This document shows, one piece after another, positions 50,120-57,821 of a DNA stretch of 64,000 bases. Under the pieces are notes generated by a model, which ran no database searches, was not told the origin of the DNA, and was given only the letters and a program-made list of their open reading frames with translations. The stretch spans positions 310,001 through 374,000 of the forward strand of contig NZ_AUEK01000009.1 in assembly GCF_000425945.1 (NCBI RefSeq), written 5' to 3'. Positions within the stretch are counted from its first letter, which is position 1; each line of letters opens with the position of its first letter. The position numbers and the translations under genes were made by a program. Source of the stretch: Candidatus Solirubrobacter pratensis. GTDB lineage: Bacteria; Actinomycetota; Thermoleophilia; Solirubrobacterales; Solirubrobacteraceae.

Positions 50120-51028
50120 ATGAACCTGGTCGGGCTCCACCACATCACGATGATCACGGGCGACGCGCAGGAGAACGCGCGCTTCTACGGCGACGTCCTC
50201 GGCCTGCGGCTGGTGAAGAAGACGGTGAACTTCGATCAGCCCGACGCGTACCACCTCTACTTCGGCGACGAGACCGGCGCCCCCGGCTCGATCCTGACCT
50301 GGTTCGAGTTCCCCGGCGCGGCGCGCGGGCGCGCGGGCATCGGCATGATCCACACGCTGCAGCTCGGCGTCGCGAGCGAGGCGGCGCTGGACTTCTGGCA
50401 GGCGCGCGTCGGCGGCACCCGCGGCGAGGGCTCACTGCGCTTCACCGACTCCGACGGCCTGCAGCTGGAGCTGGTGGTCAGCTCGCTCGGCAACCCGCCG
50501 CTGGCCGCCGCGCATCCGGAGATCCCGGCCGAGCACGCGATCACGGGCCTGGAGGGTGCGCGCGCCTACAGCGTGTACGCCAACGTCGAGGAGCGCGTCC
50601 TCACCCACACGCTCGGCTTCACCTACCAGGGTGCGGGCGAGTACGTGCTCGAGGGCTCCGAACGCCGCTTCAACTGGGCCTACGACCCGGCGCCGGCCGC
50701 GCGCGGCGCGCAGGGCGCGGGCACGGTCCACCACATCGCTTGGGGCTCGCGCGACGAGGACCATCTCGCGTGGCAGGAGCGGATCGCCTCCGCCGGCGGC
50801 TACGTGAGCGACGTCCGCGATCGCGACTACTTCCAGTCGATCTACTTCGGCGAGCCGCGCGGCGTGCTGTTCGAGATCGCCACGCTGAGCCCGGGCTTCG
50901 CCGTCGACGAGGACCCCGCGCACCTCGGCGAGGGGCTGAAGCTGCCCAAGCAGCACGAGCACCTGCGCGAGCATCTGGAGTCCACGCTGCGTCCCGTCGA
51001 GAACCCGCGCACCGCGCGCGTCGCGTAG
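50120..51028 (+). CDS. ring-cleaving dioxygenase, VOC superfamily (MhqO-like)
   Basis: A 302-residue vicinal-oxygen-chelate protein with two glyoxalase-like domains (1-140 and 150-285). The metal ligands would be His in LHHITMITGD, His in TVHHIAWGS and Glu in GVLFEIATLSPGF. FYGDVLGLRLVKKTVNFDQPD is the family signature of MhqO/MhqA-type hydroquinone dioxygenases. A role in quinone or hydroquinone detoxification is inferred from the esterase gene downstream, the same pair as mhqO and mhqD in Bacillus. ATG 50120 is preferred over an in-frame TTG at 50105. Confidence 0.88.
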   Translation: MNLVGLHHITMITGDAQENARFYGDVLGLRLVKKTVNFDQPDAYHLYFGDETGAPGSILTWFEFPGAARGRAGIGMIHTLQLGVASEAALDFWQARVGGTRGEGSLRFTDSDGLQLELVVSSLGNPPLAAAHPEIPAEHAITGLEGARAYSVYANVEERVLTHTLGFTYQGAGEYVLEGSERRFNWAYDPAPAARGAQGAGTVHHIAWGSRDEDHLAWQERIASAGGYVSDVRDRDYFQSIYFGEPRGVLFEIATLSPGFAVDEDPAHLGEGLKLPKQHEHLREHLESTLRPVENPRTARVA

Positions 51029-51041
51029 GGGGAGGCTTATC

Positions 51042-51677
51042 GTGAGGACATTGAGCGAGCTGGTCTATCAGGAGCGTCCGGCCGCCGGCACGGCTGAGGG
51101 CCTGCTGGTGCTGCACCACGGGCGCGGGGCCGACGAGCAGGACCTGCTCGGCCTGGGCGACGTGCTGGACCCGGAGCGCCGGCTGCACGTGGTCACCCCC
51201 CGAGCGCCGCTGCAGATCCCGGGCTGGCCGGGCTACCACTGGTACCTCGTGCCGCGCGTCGGCTACCCGGACCATGACAGCTTCCAGGCCGCCTACCGCG
51301 CGCTGGGCGCGCTGCACGACGAGCTGTGGGAGCGCACCGGGCTCACGCCCGCGCAGACCGTGTTCGGCGGCTTCTCGATGGGCTCGGTCATGAGCTACTC
51401 GCTCGGCCTGGGCGGCGACCGCCCGGCGCCGGCGGGGATCCTCGCCTTCTCGGGCTTCATCCCGACGGTCGACGGCTGGACCCCCGAGCTGACCCGCCGC
51501 CCGCGCGTGTTCATCGCGCACGGCCGCAACGACCCGGTGATGGACGTCGCGTTCGCGCGGACGGCGCGCGAGACGCTGGCGGGGCTCGACGTCTCCTATC
51601 ACGAGTCCGGCGCGGCGCATCACATCGACCCGGCCCACGTGCCGGCGGCCCAGGAGTGGCTCGCGACGACGCTGTGA
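51042..51677 (+). CDS. alpha/beta-hydrolase, phospholipase/carboxylesterase family (MhqD-like)
   Basis: A 211-residue serine hydrolase. The nucleophile is Ser112 in GGFSMGSVMS, the acid is in AHGRNDPVMD and the His in SGAAHHIDP. LVLHHGRGADEQDLLGL gives the oxyanion region. It lies 13 bases after the dioxygenase and starts at GTG 51042 behind GGGGGAGG. In Bacillus the homologous pair is induced by quinones. The stop overlaps the CGNR gene (GTGA), so three genes form the operon. Confidence 0.9.
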   Translation: MRTLSELVYQERPAAGTAEGLLVLHHGRGADEQDLLGLGDVLDPERRLHVVTPRAPLQIPGWPGYHWYLVPRVGYPDHDSFQAAYRALGALHDELWERTGLTPAQTVFGGFSMGSVMSYSLGLGGDRPAPAGILAFSGFIPTVDGWTPELTRRPRVFIAHGRNDPVMDVAFARTARETLAGLDVSYHESGAAHHIDPAHVPAAQEWLATTL

Positions 51678-52246
51678 GCTCGCTCGCCGCCGACCTCGTG
51701 AACACCCGGCCGCGTCCGGCCGACCCCCCGGAGAAGCTCACGGGGCCGGACGCGGTCGCGGCGCTGCTCGAGCCGTACGGGCTCGAGCCGGCGCCCGTCG
51801 AGGAGCTGCGCGAGGTTCGCGGGCGATTGCTCACGGCGTTCGAGGCGCGCGACATGGGCGAGCTCGCGGCCGCCCTGAACCCGCTGCTGGCGCGCGGGGC
51901 GACGCTGCGGCTGCTGCCCGCCGGCTGGGCCACCGCCGCCGGCGGTTCCGCCCCCGGCGGCGAGGCCATCCCCGGCGGCGAGGCCACCCCCGGCGGTTCC
52001 TCCGCGTCCACGCGCTGGTCGCTGCGCGCGCCCACCGAGGAGCTCTCCCCGGCCGACCGCATCGCGGTCACGGCCGCGACCGAGCTCGCCGCGCTGGCCG
52101 CCGAGCGCGGGCTCGACCGGCTCCGGTTCTGCGCCGCGCACGACTGCCAGCGCGTCTTCGCCGACACCTCCCCGCGCGGCGACCGCCGCTACTGCTCGCG
52201 CACCTGCTCGACGCGGATGAACGTCCGGCGTCACCGCAGCGGCTGA
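51674..52246 (+). CDS. CGNR zinc-finger / ABATE-domain protein
   Basis: A 190-residue putative regulator. The N-terminus (SSLAADLVNTRPRPADPPEK) and central helices match the ABATE domain. The C-terminus is a CGNR-type zinc finger: FCAAHDCQRVFADTSPRGDR, then RYCSRTCSTRMNVRRHR, in which the usual Cys-Gly-Asn-Arg is Cys-Ser-Thr-Arg. A Gly-Pro-rich insert (about 92-115) is built from 18-base repeats. GTG 51674 overlaps the esterase stop, so the protein may control the operon. Binding partner unknown. Confidence 0.8.
   Translation: MSSLAADLVNTRPRPADPPEKLTGPDAVAALLEPYGLEPAPVEELREVRGRLLTAFEARDMGELAAALNPLLARGATLRLLPAGWATAAGGSAPGGEAIPGGEATPGGSSASTRWSLRAPTEELSPADRIAVTAATELAALAAERGLDRLRFCAAHDCQRVFADTSPRGDRRYCSRTCSTRMNVRRHRSG
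51950..52005 (+). repeat. 18-base tandem repeat inside the CGNR gene
   Basis: CCCCGGCGGCGAGGCCAT is followed by a near copy ending AC and a diverged third copy. It encodes Pro-Gly-Gly-Glu-Ala repeats between the ABATE-like and zinc-finger parts. Confidence 0.6.
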
Positions 52247-52275
52247 CGCGCGCGTTCTCCGTCCGCCCGTTTCCT

Positions 52276-52305
52276 GTAAGCGATAACGGGTAGCGTGCCG
52301 CTTAC
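52276..52305. promoter_or_regulatory. inverted-repeat operator around a leaderless promoter
   Basis: GTAAGCG (52276-52282) and CGCTTAC (52299-52305) are perfect 7-base arms. Between them lies TAGCGT (52291-52296), 9 bases before GTG 52306. A repressor bound to the arms would cover both -10 and start site. No regulator gene is adjacent apart from the CGNR protein. Confidence 0.55.
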
Positions 52306-53466
52306 GTGCGACGCTACCTCCTCGCCGCGGCAGCCTGCCGCCTCGCCGACGCGATGTGGCTGGCGCCCATCCTGCTCGTCCTCGACCGCACGGGCAGCGC
52401 CTCGCTCGGGGGTCTGACCGCTTCCGCCGCGCTGCTGCCGACGCTCGTCACCGCGCCGCTGCTCGGCGCCTGGCTGGACGTCGCCGGCCGCCGCCGCTAC
52501 GCGATCGCGGGCAACCAGGTGCTCCTCGCCGCGGCGCTCACCGCCATGCTCGCCGTCCCGGCGCCGCTGATGGTGCCGTGCGCCGCGCTGGCGGGCCTGA
52601 CCCAGCCGCTCGTCACCGGCGGCTTCTCCAGCATGGTCGCCTCGCTCGTCGCGCCGGAGCGCCTGCCGCGCGCGGCGGCGCTGGACTCGATGACCTACAA
52701 CGTCGTCAACGTCGCCGGGCCGGCGCTTGCGGGAGGCGCCGCCGCGGCCGCCGGCGCGCACGCCGCCGTCGGGCTCCAGGTCGCGCTGGCGCTCGCCGGC
52801 CTCGCCGCGGTCCTGAGCCTGCCGCGCGCGGTCGACGGCGAGCGCGCGGCCGAGGCGCCGTGGCCGGTCCTGCGGGCGGGCGCGTCGCACCTCCTGCGCA
52901 CCCCCGACCTGCGCGCCGTGACGCTGATCACCATGCTCGCGCAGCTCCCCTGGGGCTTCATGGGCGTCGGCGCGCCCGCGCTGGCGGCCGCGCTCGGGGC
53001 GGGGGAGGAGGCGGGCGGCCTGCTGCTCGCCGCGGTCGCCGCGGGCGCACTGGCCGGCGCAGCCCTCGCACCCGCGCTGCAGGCGCGCCGCGGCCTGCTC
53101 GGCCTCGTCGCCGCCGGCACGTTCGCCCAGGGCCTCGGCCTCGCTCTGCTCGCCGCCGCCCCGAGCCCCCCATCGGCGCTCGCCGCCGCCGCGCTCACGG
53201 GCGCGCCGCAGGGCGTCGCGATCGCGGCGCTGATGACCGCCCGCTCACGCTGGTCGCCGCCGCACCTGCGCGCGCAGGTCTTCACGAGCGCGGCGGGCCT
53301 GCGGACCGGCGTCTACGCCGCCGGCGCCGCGCTCGCGGGACCCGTCCTCGCCGGTCCCGGCGCCCGCCTCGGAACCCTGCTGGCCGGCGTCGCCTGTGTC
53401 GCCGCCGCGCTCAGCGCGCCACGTGCGTCTGCACCTCGACGGCCTGCTGGAACGTCGGCCGGTTGA
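52306..53466 (+). CDS. MFS transporter
   Basis: A 386-residue major facilitator permease with about 12 hydrophobic helices and the motif LLGAWLDVAGRRRYAIAG between helices 2 and 3. VTGGFSSMVASLVAPERLPR and ALDSMTYNVVNVAGPALAGG are typical of enterobactin/drug exporter-like MFS proteins. The substrate is unknown. GTG 52306 starts right after the inverted repeat. The last 56 bases overlap the convergent penicillin acylase gene. Confidence 0.88.
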   Translation: MRRYLLAAAACRLADAMWLAPILLVLDRTGSASLGGLTASAALLPTLVTAPLLGAWLDVAGRRRYAIAGNQVLLAAALTAMLAVPAPLMVPCAALAGLTQPLVTGGFSSMVASLVAPERLPRAAALDSMTYNVVNVAGPALAGGAAAAAGAHAAVGLQVALALAGLAAVLSLPRAVDGERAAEAPWPVLRAGASHLLRTPDLRAVTLITMLAQLPWGFMGVGAPALAAALGAGEEAGGLLLAAVAAGALAGAALAPALQARRGLLGLVAAGTFAQGLGLALLAAAPSPPSALAAAALTGAPQGVAIAALMTARSRWSPPHLRAQVFTSAAGLRTGVYAAGAALAGPVLAGPGARLGTLLAGVACVAAALSAPRASAPRRPAGTSAG

Positions 53467-56095
53467 TCCAGGCGATCAGCGGCTGCGTCGCGCCGCCGAT
53501 GGGACGCTGGCGGACGGCGTCGAAGCACCACTGGTCGCCCGCCTTGCCGGCGTCCGCGCACACCTTGTCGCCGCCGTAGACCTCGGACGCCGGCACCGCC
53601 GCCGCCGCCTTCAGCGACTTCAGGAGCGCGCGCCGGCAGCGTGCCAAGGAGCCGCGCCCGCAGTAGGTGCGCGCGTACCTGCCGCGGACCTTGTCCCCGA
53701 GCACGGTCCGGAGGTCCTTGCTCGCGAACCCGTACCAGGAGCCCTGGAACGCCGACCCGAGGTGCTGGCCGTGGTTGTTGGGCGGGTTGTCGGTCGCGAT
53801 CGTGGCCGTCAGCGTGTCGAACGCGGTCCTGCCGAGCACCGGCTCGAACTGCGCGCGTAGCCAGCGCGGCCACCACGCGTCCATGATCCGGATCGCGTCC
53901 GCGTGCTCGTAGACGCCGTCGCCGTCGGCGTCCTTGCGCAGCGCGCCGTCGCGCAGCCAGGCGCGCAGCTTCGCGACGGCCGGCTCGCGCGAGGACCCGA
54001 TCACGCGCAGCGCGAGCGGCAGGTCCGCGTGGGCCCGCAGGTCCTCGGTCCCCGCCAGCTCCATCACGCCGATCAGCTGCGCCAGGTCCATCTTGCGACC
54101 GCCGGCGATGCCCGCCTTCACGCGATCCTCGAGCAGCACCGACCGGTAGGTCGACGAGTAGGCGTTCTCGTCCGCCGAGCGGTAGCCGCGCGCCTGCTTG
54201 TTGTTCCAGTTCACCAGGTAGTCCTGGTCGACGACCTGCGGGTGCTCGCTCGCGGGGGTGAACCGCGCGCGCCAGGTGCCGGGGTCCCAGTCGCGCCACT
54301 CGTACGTCGCGCTGACCGGGAAGTCGTGGTCGACGCGCGCGGCGCGGACGGGGTTGTCGCCTGAGTTGAAGTACGCGATGTGCCGGTCGTCGGCGTAGAA
54401 CCAGTTGAACGTGTAGCCGATCTTTGCCGCCGCGCGCTGGAAGCTCGCCGGATCGCGCACCGCCGCCGGCGTGTTGAAGTCCATGAAGCCCGCGGCCGAG
54501 TCGACCTCGTGGAAGTAGGTCGAGCGCAGCTTGGTGAAGAGCACCGGCCGGCCGTGCACGGTCCCGCGCCCGGCGACGATCCCGAGCTTGGTCCGCTCCG
54601 CCCGCAACCGCTGCGTTCCCGGAGGCGTCTGGTCCGCCGCCGTCGGGACCCACGCGTTGGTCTTCTCCAGCACCTCGATCGGCTCGCAGGCGCCGCGGAA
54701 CCGGTAGTGGGTCGCGTCGCACAGCGGCACCGCGAAGGTGTCGATGATGTCCTGGCCCGCCGAGGTCGCGCTCCACGCGTAGTCGCGCCCGCGGCCGAGC
54801 TGGACGTAGAGGTTGATGCCGACGAACGACGCGCCCTGCGCGTCGATCCCCGGACCGTCCGCGCTCGCCGGCGCGTGGACGTCCTCCTCCATCAGGATCT
54901 GCGGGTTGAAGTAGCCGACCTGCGGGCCCGCGACCATCAGCGGATGCCCGCTCTTGGAGTGCGCGCCCGCGACGAGCAGCGCGTTCGAGGCGCGCGCCGG
55001 GAACCCGAGGATCGAGCCGCCGGTCGCCGGCTGAGACGCCTTGAACGAGCCGGGATCAGGCCGTGCGACCCCGCGCGGCCGGCGCGGCGGAACCTGGTAC
55101 GGGAAGCGCTCCGAGCGTACGGTGACCGGCGCCTCCGGGTCCTCGGCCGAGCGGAAGTCGCGGAACACGCGGTCGCCGAGCATTCGCCCGAAGCGCGCCT
55201 CCAGCGCATCGGCCAGCCGCGAGAACTCGAGCTCGCCGCCGCCGCCCTTGCCGAAGATGCCGCCGACCATCGCGGCTGTCGCGATCAGGTCCGCGGGCTT
55301 GAACGGGTCGGGCCCGAGCGGGCGGCCGATCGCGGCGTACTCGCCCGGCAGCTTCGCCGGATCGAGCTTGGCCTCGAGGATGTACTGGTTGATCCCGGCG
55401 ACGTACTGGTCGACGTCGGCGACGATCTGCGCGCCCTGGGCGCCGAGGTACCTCGGCAGGTCGCGCGCCTGGCGCTCGAGGTCGGCCTCGGTGTAGGGCG
55501 CGACCGCCCACTGCTCGGCGTCCTGCGCCTGGTTGGCTCCGCCCGCGAAGCTCGACAGCTCGCCGCGGCCGGCGTGGCGCAGCACGTCCATGAAGAACAG
55601 CCGGTCCTCGGCCCCGGCGTAGCCGAGCCCGAACATCGCGCCGGAGCGCGTGCGGCCGTACACGTGCGGGACGCCGAACGCCCGGTCGCGGACGATCGTG
55701 ACGTCGGCGCGCGGCGAGTACGTCCGCTCGGCCTGGCCGGCGGGGACGCCGAAGCTCGCGTCCTTGAAGTAGCTGGGGACGGCCGCCGCCGTCAAGCCTG
55801 GGACGGCGCGGTTGAGGCCGTCGTACGTCGGCAGCTGGTCGCAGCAGTGCGGGACCGTCGCGCCGGTGGTGAGGAACGCGGCCAGCTCGGTCAGCGAGTA
55901 GCGGCCGCGCGTGCCGGAGGGCAGGATCGAGCGGAAGCCGCCGCCGTCGTCGGCCTGGTAGTTGCCGGGCGCGACCGTCGGCGCGGGCGTGGGGATCGGC
56001 AGCGGCGGGAGCTGCGCAGACGCGGGCGCCGCTGTGAGCAGCGAGAACGCCACGGCGACGCGGAGCGCGGGCACCGCCCGCGCCGATACCCCCAA
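53411..56095 (-). CDS. penicillin acylase family Ntn-hydrolase, secreted
   Basis: An 894-residue exported amidase precursor. Residues 1-28 are a signal peptide ending APASAQ. The alpha-chain region (about 125-345) has GVPHVYGRTRSGAMFGLGYA and AEDRLFFMDVLRH. The autocatalytic site is Ala369-Ser370-Asn371 (ARASNALLVAG), so Ser370 would be the nucleophile of the beta chain. The substrate may be an N-acyl-homoserine lactone, a beta-lactam or a lipopeptide. TTG 56095 or GTG 56074 could be the start. It begins 11 bases after the DUF1802 gene. Confidence 0.9.
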   Translation of the reverse strand: MGVSARAVPALRVAVAFSLLTAAPASAQLPPLPIPTPAPTVAPGNYQADDGGGFRSILPSGTRGRYSLTELAAFLTTGATVPHCCDQLPTYDGLNRAVPGLTAAAVPSYFKDASFGVPAGQAERTYSPRADVTIVRDRAFGVPHVYGRTRSGAMFGLGYAGAEDRLFFMDVLRHAGRGELSSFAGGANQAQDAEQWAVAPYTEADLERQARDLPRYLGAQGAQIVADVDQYVAGINQYILEAKLDPAKLPGEYAAIGRPLGPDPFKPADLIATAAMVGGIFGKGGGGELEFSRLADALEARFGRMLGDRVFRDFRSAEDPEAPVTVRSERFPYQVPPRRPRGVARPDPGSFKASQPATGGSILGFPARASNALLVAGAHSKSGHPLMVAGPQVGYFNPQILMEEDVHAPASADGPGIDAQGASFVGINLYVQLGRGRDYAWSATSAGQDIIDTFAVPLCDATHYRFRGACEPIEVLEKTNAWVPTAADQTPPGTQRLRAERTKLGIVAGRGTVHGRPVLFTKLRSTYFHEVDSAAGFMDFNTPAAVRDPASFQRAAAKIGYTFNWFYADDRHIAYFNSGDNPVRAARVDHDFPVSATYEWRDWDPGTWRARFTPASEHPQVVDQDYLVNWNNKQARGYRSADENAYSSTYRSVLLEDRVKAGIAGGRKMDLAQLIGVMELAGTEDLRAHADLPLALRVIGSSREPAVAKLRAWLRDGALRKDADGDGVYEHADAIRIMDAWWPRWLRAQFEPVLGRTAFDTLTATIATDNPPNNHGQHLGSAFQGSWYGFASKDLRTVLGDKVRGRYARTYCGRGSLARCRRALLKSLKAAAAVPASEVYGGDKVCADAGKAGDQWCFDAVRQRPIGGATQPLIAWINRPTFQQAVEVQTHVAR

Positions 56096-56105
56096 ACGCC
56101 GGGCG

Positions 56106-56738
56106 TTACACGTAGGCGGCGACGCCGTTGGAGTCGGCGATCGCGCCGATCTCCTCGGACGCGCGGTCGAACTCCTCGTCCGACAGCACCGGCGTGCCCT
56201 CGAACGGCAGGTCGCGCGTGATCTCCAGCCACGAGCGGCAGCCGCCGTAGTCGTCGCGTACTCGCACGGTGACCGGGCGCGGGATGCGATAAGTACGGAG
56301 GAGCAGGACGTTGAGCGGGTGCCGGCGCTTCCACGCCAGCCGCTTCTCGGCGTAGTCGGTCGTCCAGACGTGGAACGGCGACAGCGCGTCGAGGGCGCGG
56401 CGATCGGTGATCGTCCACGTGCCGGCCACCTCGGCCCACGCGCGGATGCGCACGCGGTCGGGCTGCGGGATGCCGCCGTCCGTCGTCAGGGCGCGGCTGG
56501 GCGGCTCGCCGTCGGGCCAGACGCCCTCTTCGAGCGCACGGCGCAGCTCGGGGTGATGCGACTCGCGCACGAGGTCGTTGCGCTGGTGATCGAAGGTGGG
56601 GTAAAGGAAGAAGCGGTCGTGCTCGAGCTCGAAGTGCTTGTTCGGCTCGCGAATACCGCCTTTACGGAGCGTGAGCAGCTGCTCACCCTCTGCAAGCGCG
56701 CGCACGGTGACGGCCCATTCCTTGAAAGCGATCGGCAT
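56106..56738 (-). CDS. DUF1802 family protein
   Basis: A 210-residue soluble protein beginning AFKEWAVTVRALAEGEQLLT, then LRKGGIRE, the DUF1802 signature. KHFELEHDRFFLYPTFDHQR and the C-terminal SWLEITRDLPFEGTPVLSD are also conserved. Function unknown. ATG 56738 is the family start; an in-frame upstream start would add fifteen odd residues. An AT-rich gap lies upstream. Confidence 0.85.
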   Translation of the reverse strand: MPIAFKEWAVTVRALAEGEQLLTLRKGGIREPNKHFELEHDRFFLYPTFDHQRNDLVRESHHPELRRALEEGVWPDGEPPSRALTTDGGIPQPDRVRIRAWAEVAGTWTITDRRALDALSPFHVWTTDYAEKRLAWKRRHPLNVLLLRTYRIPRPVTVRVRDDYGGCRSWLEITRDLPFEGTPVLSDEEFDRASEEIGAIADSNGVAAYV

Positions 56739-56945
56739 AGAGGTGGGGGGAGATGGAGTTAAAGACCAGCGGAATCCCACAAAGGGGGACCTGCCGCAAC
56801 GACCCTGCCCGAGACTGCGACCCGGAAACCACCCGGCGGGACGTCACATACTATGCACAAAGTCGCGAGAACTCAAAATATCCCTGCAAAAAACACTGTT
56901 CTTGGCGATATGCACGAATTTCTGCACGGAGCGCCAACGCGCCAT
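56739..56945. other. AT-rich intergenic gap, promoter side of the DUF1802 gene
   Basis: Between about 56840 and 56930 the sequence is strikingly AT-rich for this chromosome (CTCAAAATATCCC, GCAAAAAACACTG, CGATATGCACG). On the minus strand it offers candidate -10 boxes (CATAGTAT near 56850). No gene is seen. Confidence 0.6.
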
Positions 56946-57821
56946 CTAAACGCCGTTGAGACCCTCTACGACGCGGATCACGGCTGAGAAGTCCTCGTCG
57001 CCGAGTCCTCGCCCGATACCGGCGCCGTAGAGCTCCTGAGCAAGACCAGCAAACGGAAATGCGCTGCCTGCCGTGCGCGTTTCGGCAAGGCAGAGCCGTA
57101 TGTCCTTGAGCATATGGGCAAGCTTGAACAATGGCGTGAAGTCATGCTCGATCATCGGACGGCCTTTGAGCGAGCGCATCGTCGAGTCGGCCGAGCCGCC
57201 CTCCATCGCCTCCAGCAGTGCGTCGAGGTCCACGCCGGCCTGGCGCGCGACCGTCAGGCCCTGCGCGAGCGTCGCGGCGTTGATCGCGGTGATCGTGTTC
57301 GAGATGACCTTCACGGCCTGGCCCTGGCCGGCCTCGCCGCAGTGGACGATCTTCTCGCCCATCACCTCCAACAGCGGGCGCGCACGCTCGAGGTCCTCGC
57401 CGGCGCCGCCGACCATGATCACGAGTGTCCCGGCCTTCGCCTTGGGCGAGGAGCCGGTGACCGGCGCGTCGAGGAACGCGTGGCCGCGCTCGCTCAGCTT
57501 CTCCGCGAGCCCGCGTGCGGTACCGGGCGCGATCGTCGACATGTCGATGAACAGCGTGTGATCGCGCGCGCCTTCGAGCGCCGCGTCGACCATCGCCTCG
57601 ACCTGCGGTCCGTCGACGACCATCGTGATCACGACGTCCGAGCGCTCGGCGACCTCGCGCGGCGAGTCGACCACGGTGCCGCCGTGCTCGGCGGCCCACG
57701 CGTCGGCCTTCTCCCGCGTGCGGTTGTAGACGGTCAGCTCATACCCGGCCTTGGCAAGGTTCGCCGCCTGCAGCGACCCCATGATGCCCAGCCCGATGAA
57801 CCCGACGGCACGGTCAGCCAT
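56946..57821 (-). CDS. NAD(P)-dependent 3-hydroxyisobutyrate-dehydrogenase-family oxidoreductase
   Basis: A 291-residue beta-hydroxyacid dehydrogenase. The NAD motif is GFIGLGIMGSLQAANL, the substrate motif is FLDAPVTGSSPKAKAGTL and the catalytic Lys is in GQAVKVISNTI. DFTPLFKLAHMLKDIRL is also family-typical (tartronate semialdehyde reductase, glyoxylate reductase and 3-hydroxyisobutyrate dehydrogenase all match). ATG 57821 is chosen for GGGAGG 8 bases upstream; it overlaps the hyuB end by 8 bases. It is the third gene of the hydantoinase operon. Confidence 0.92.
   Translation of the reverse strand: MADRAVGFIGLGIMGSLQAANLAKAGYELTVYNRTREKADAWAAEHGGTVVDSPREVAERSDVVITMVVDGPQVEAMVDAALEGARDHTLFIDMSTIAPGTARGLAEKLSERGHAFLDAPVTGSSPKAKAGTLVIMVGGAGEDLERARPLLEVMGEKIVHCGEAGQGQAVKVISNTITAINAATLAQGLTVARQAGVDLDALLEAMEGGSADSTMRSLKGRPMIEHDFTPLFKLAHMLKDIRLCLAETRTAGSAFPFAGLAQELYGAGIGRGLGDEDFSAVIRVVEGLNGV

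Noticed and set aside
56095..56107. AACGCC-G-GGCGTT palindrome between DUF1802 and penicillin acylase genes as an operator
   Set aside because: It is only 13 bases, overlaps the DUF1802 stop and the TTG start, and can be explained by chance in GC-rich sequence.
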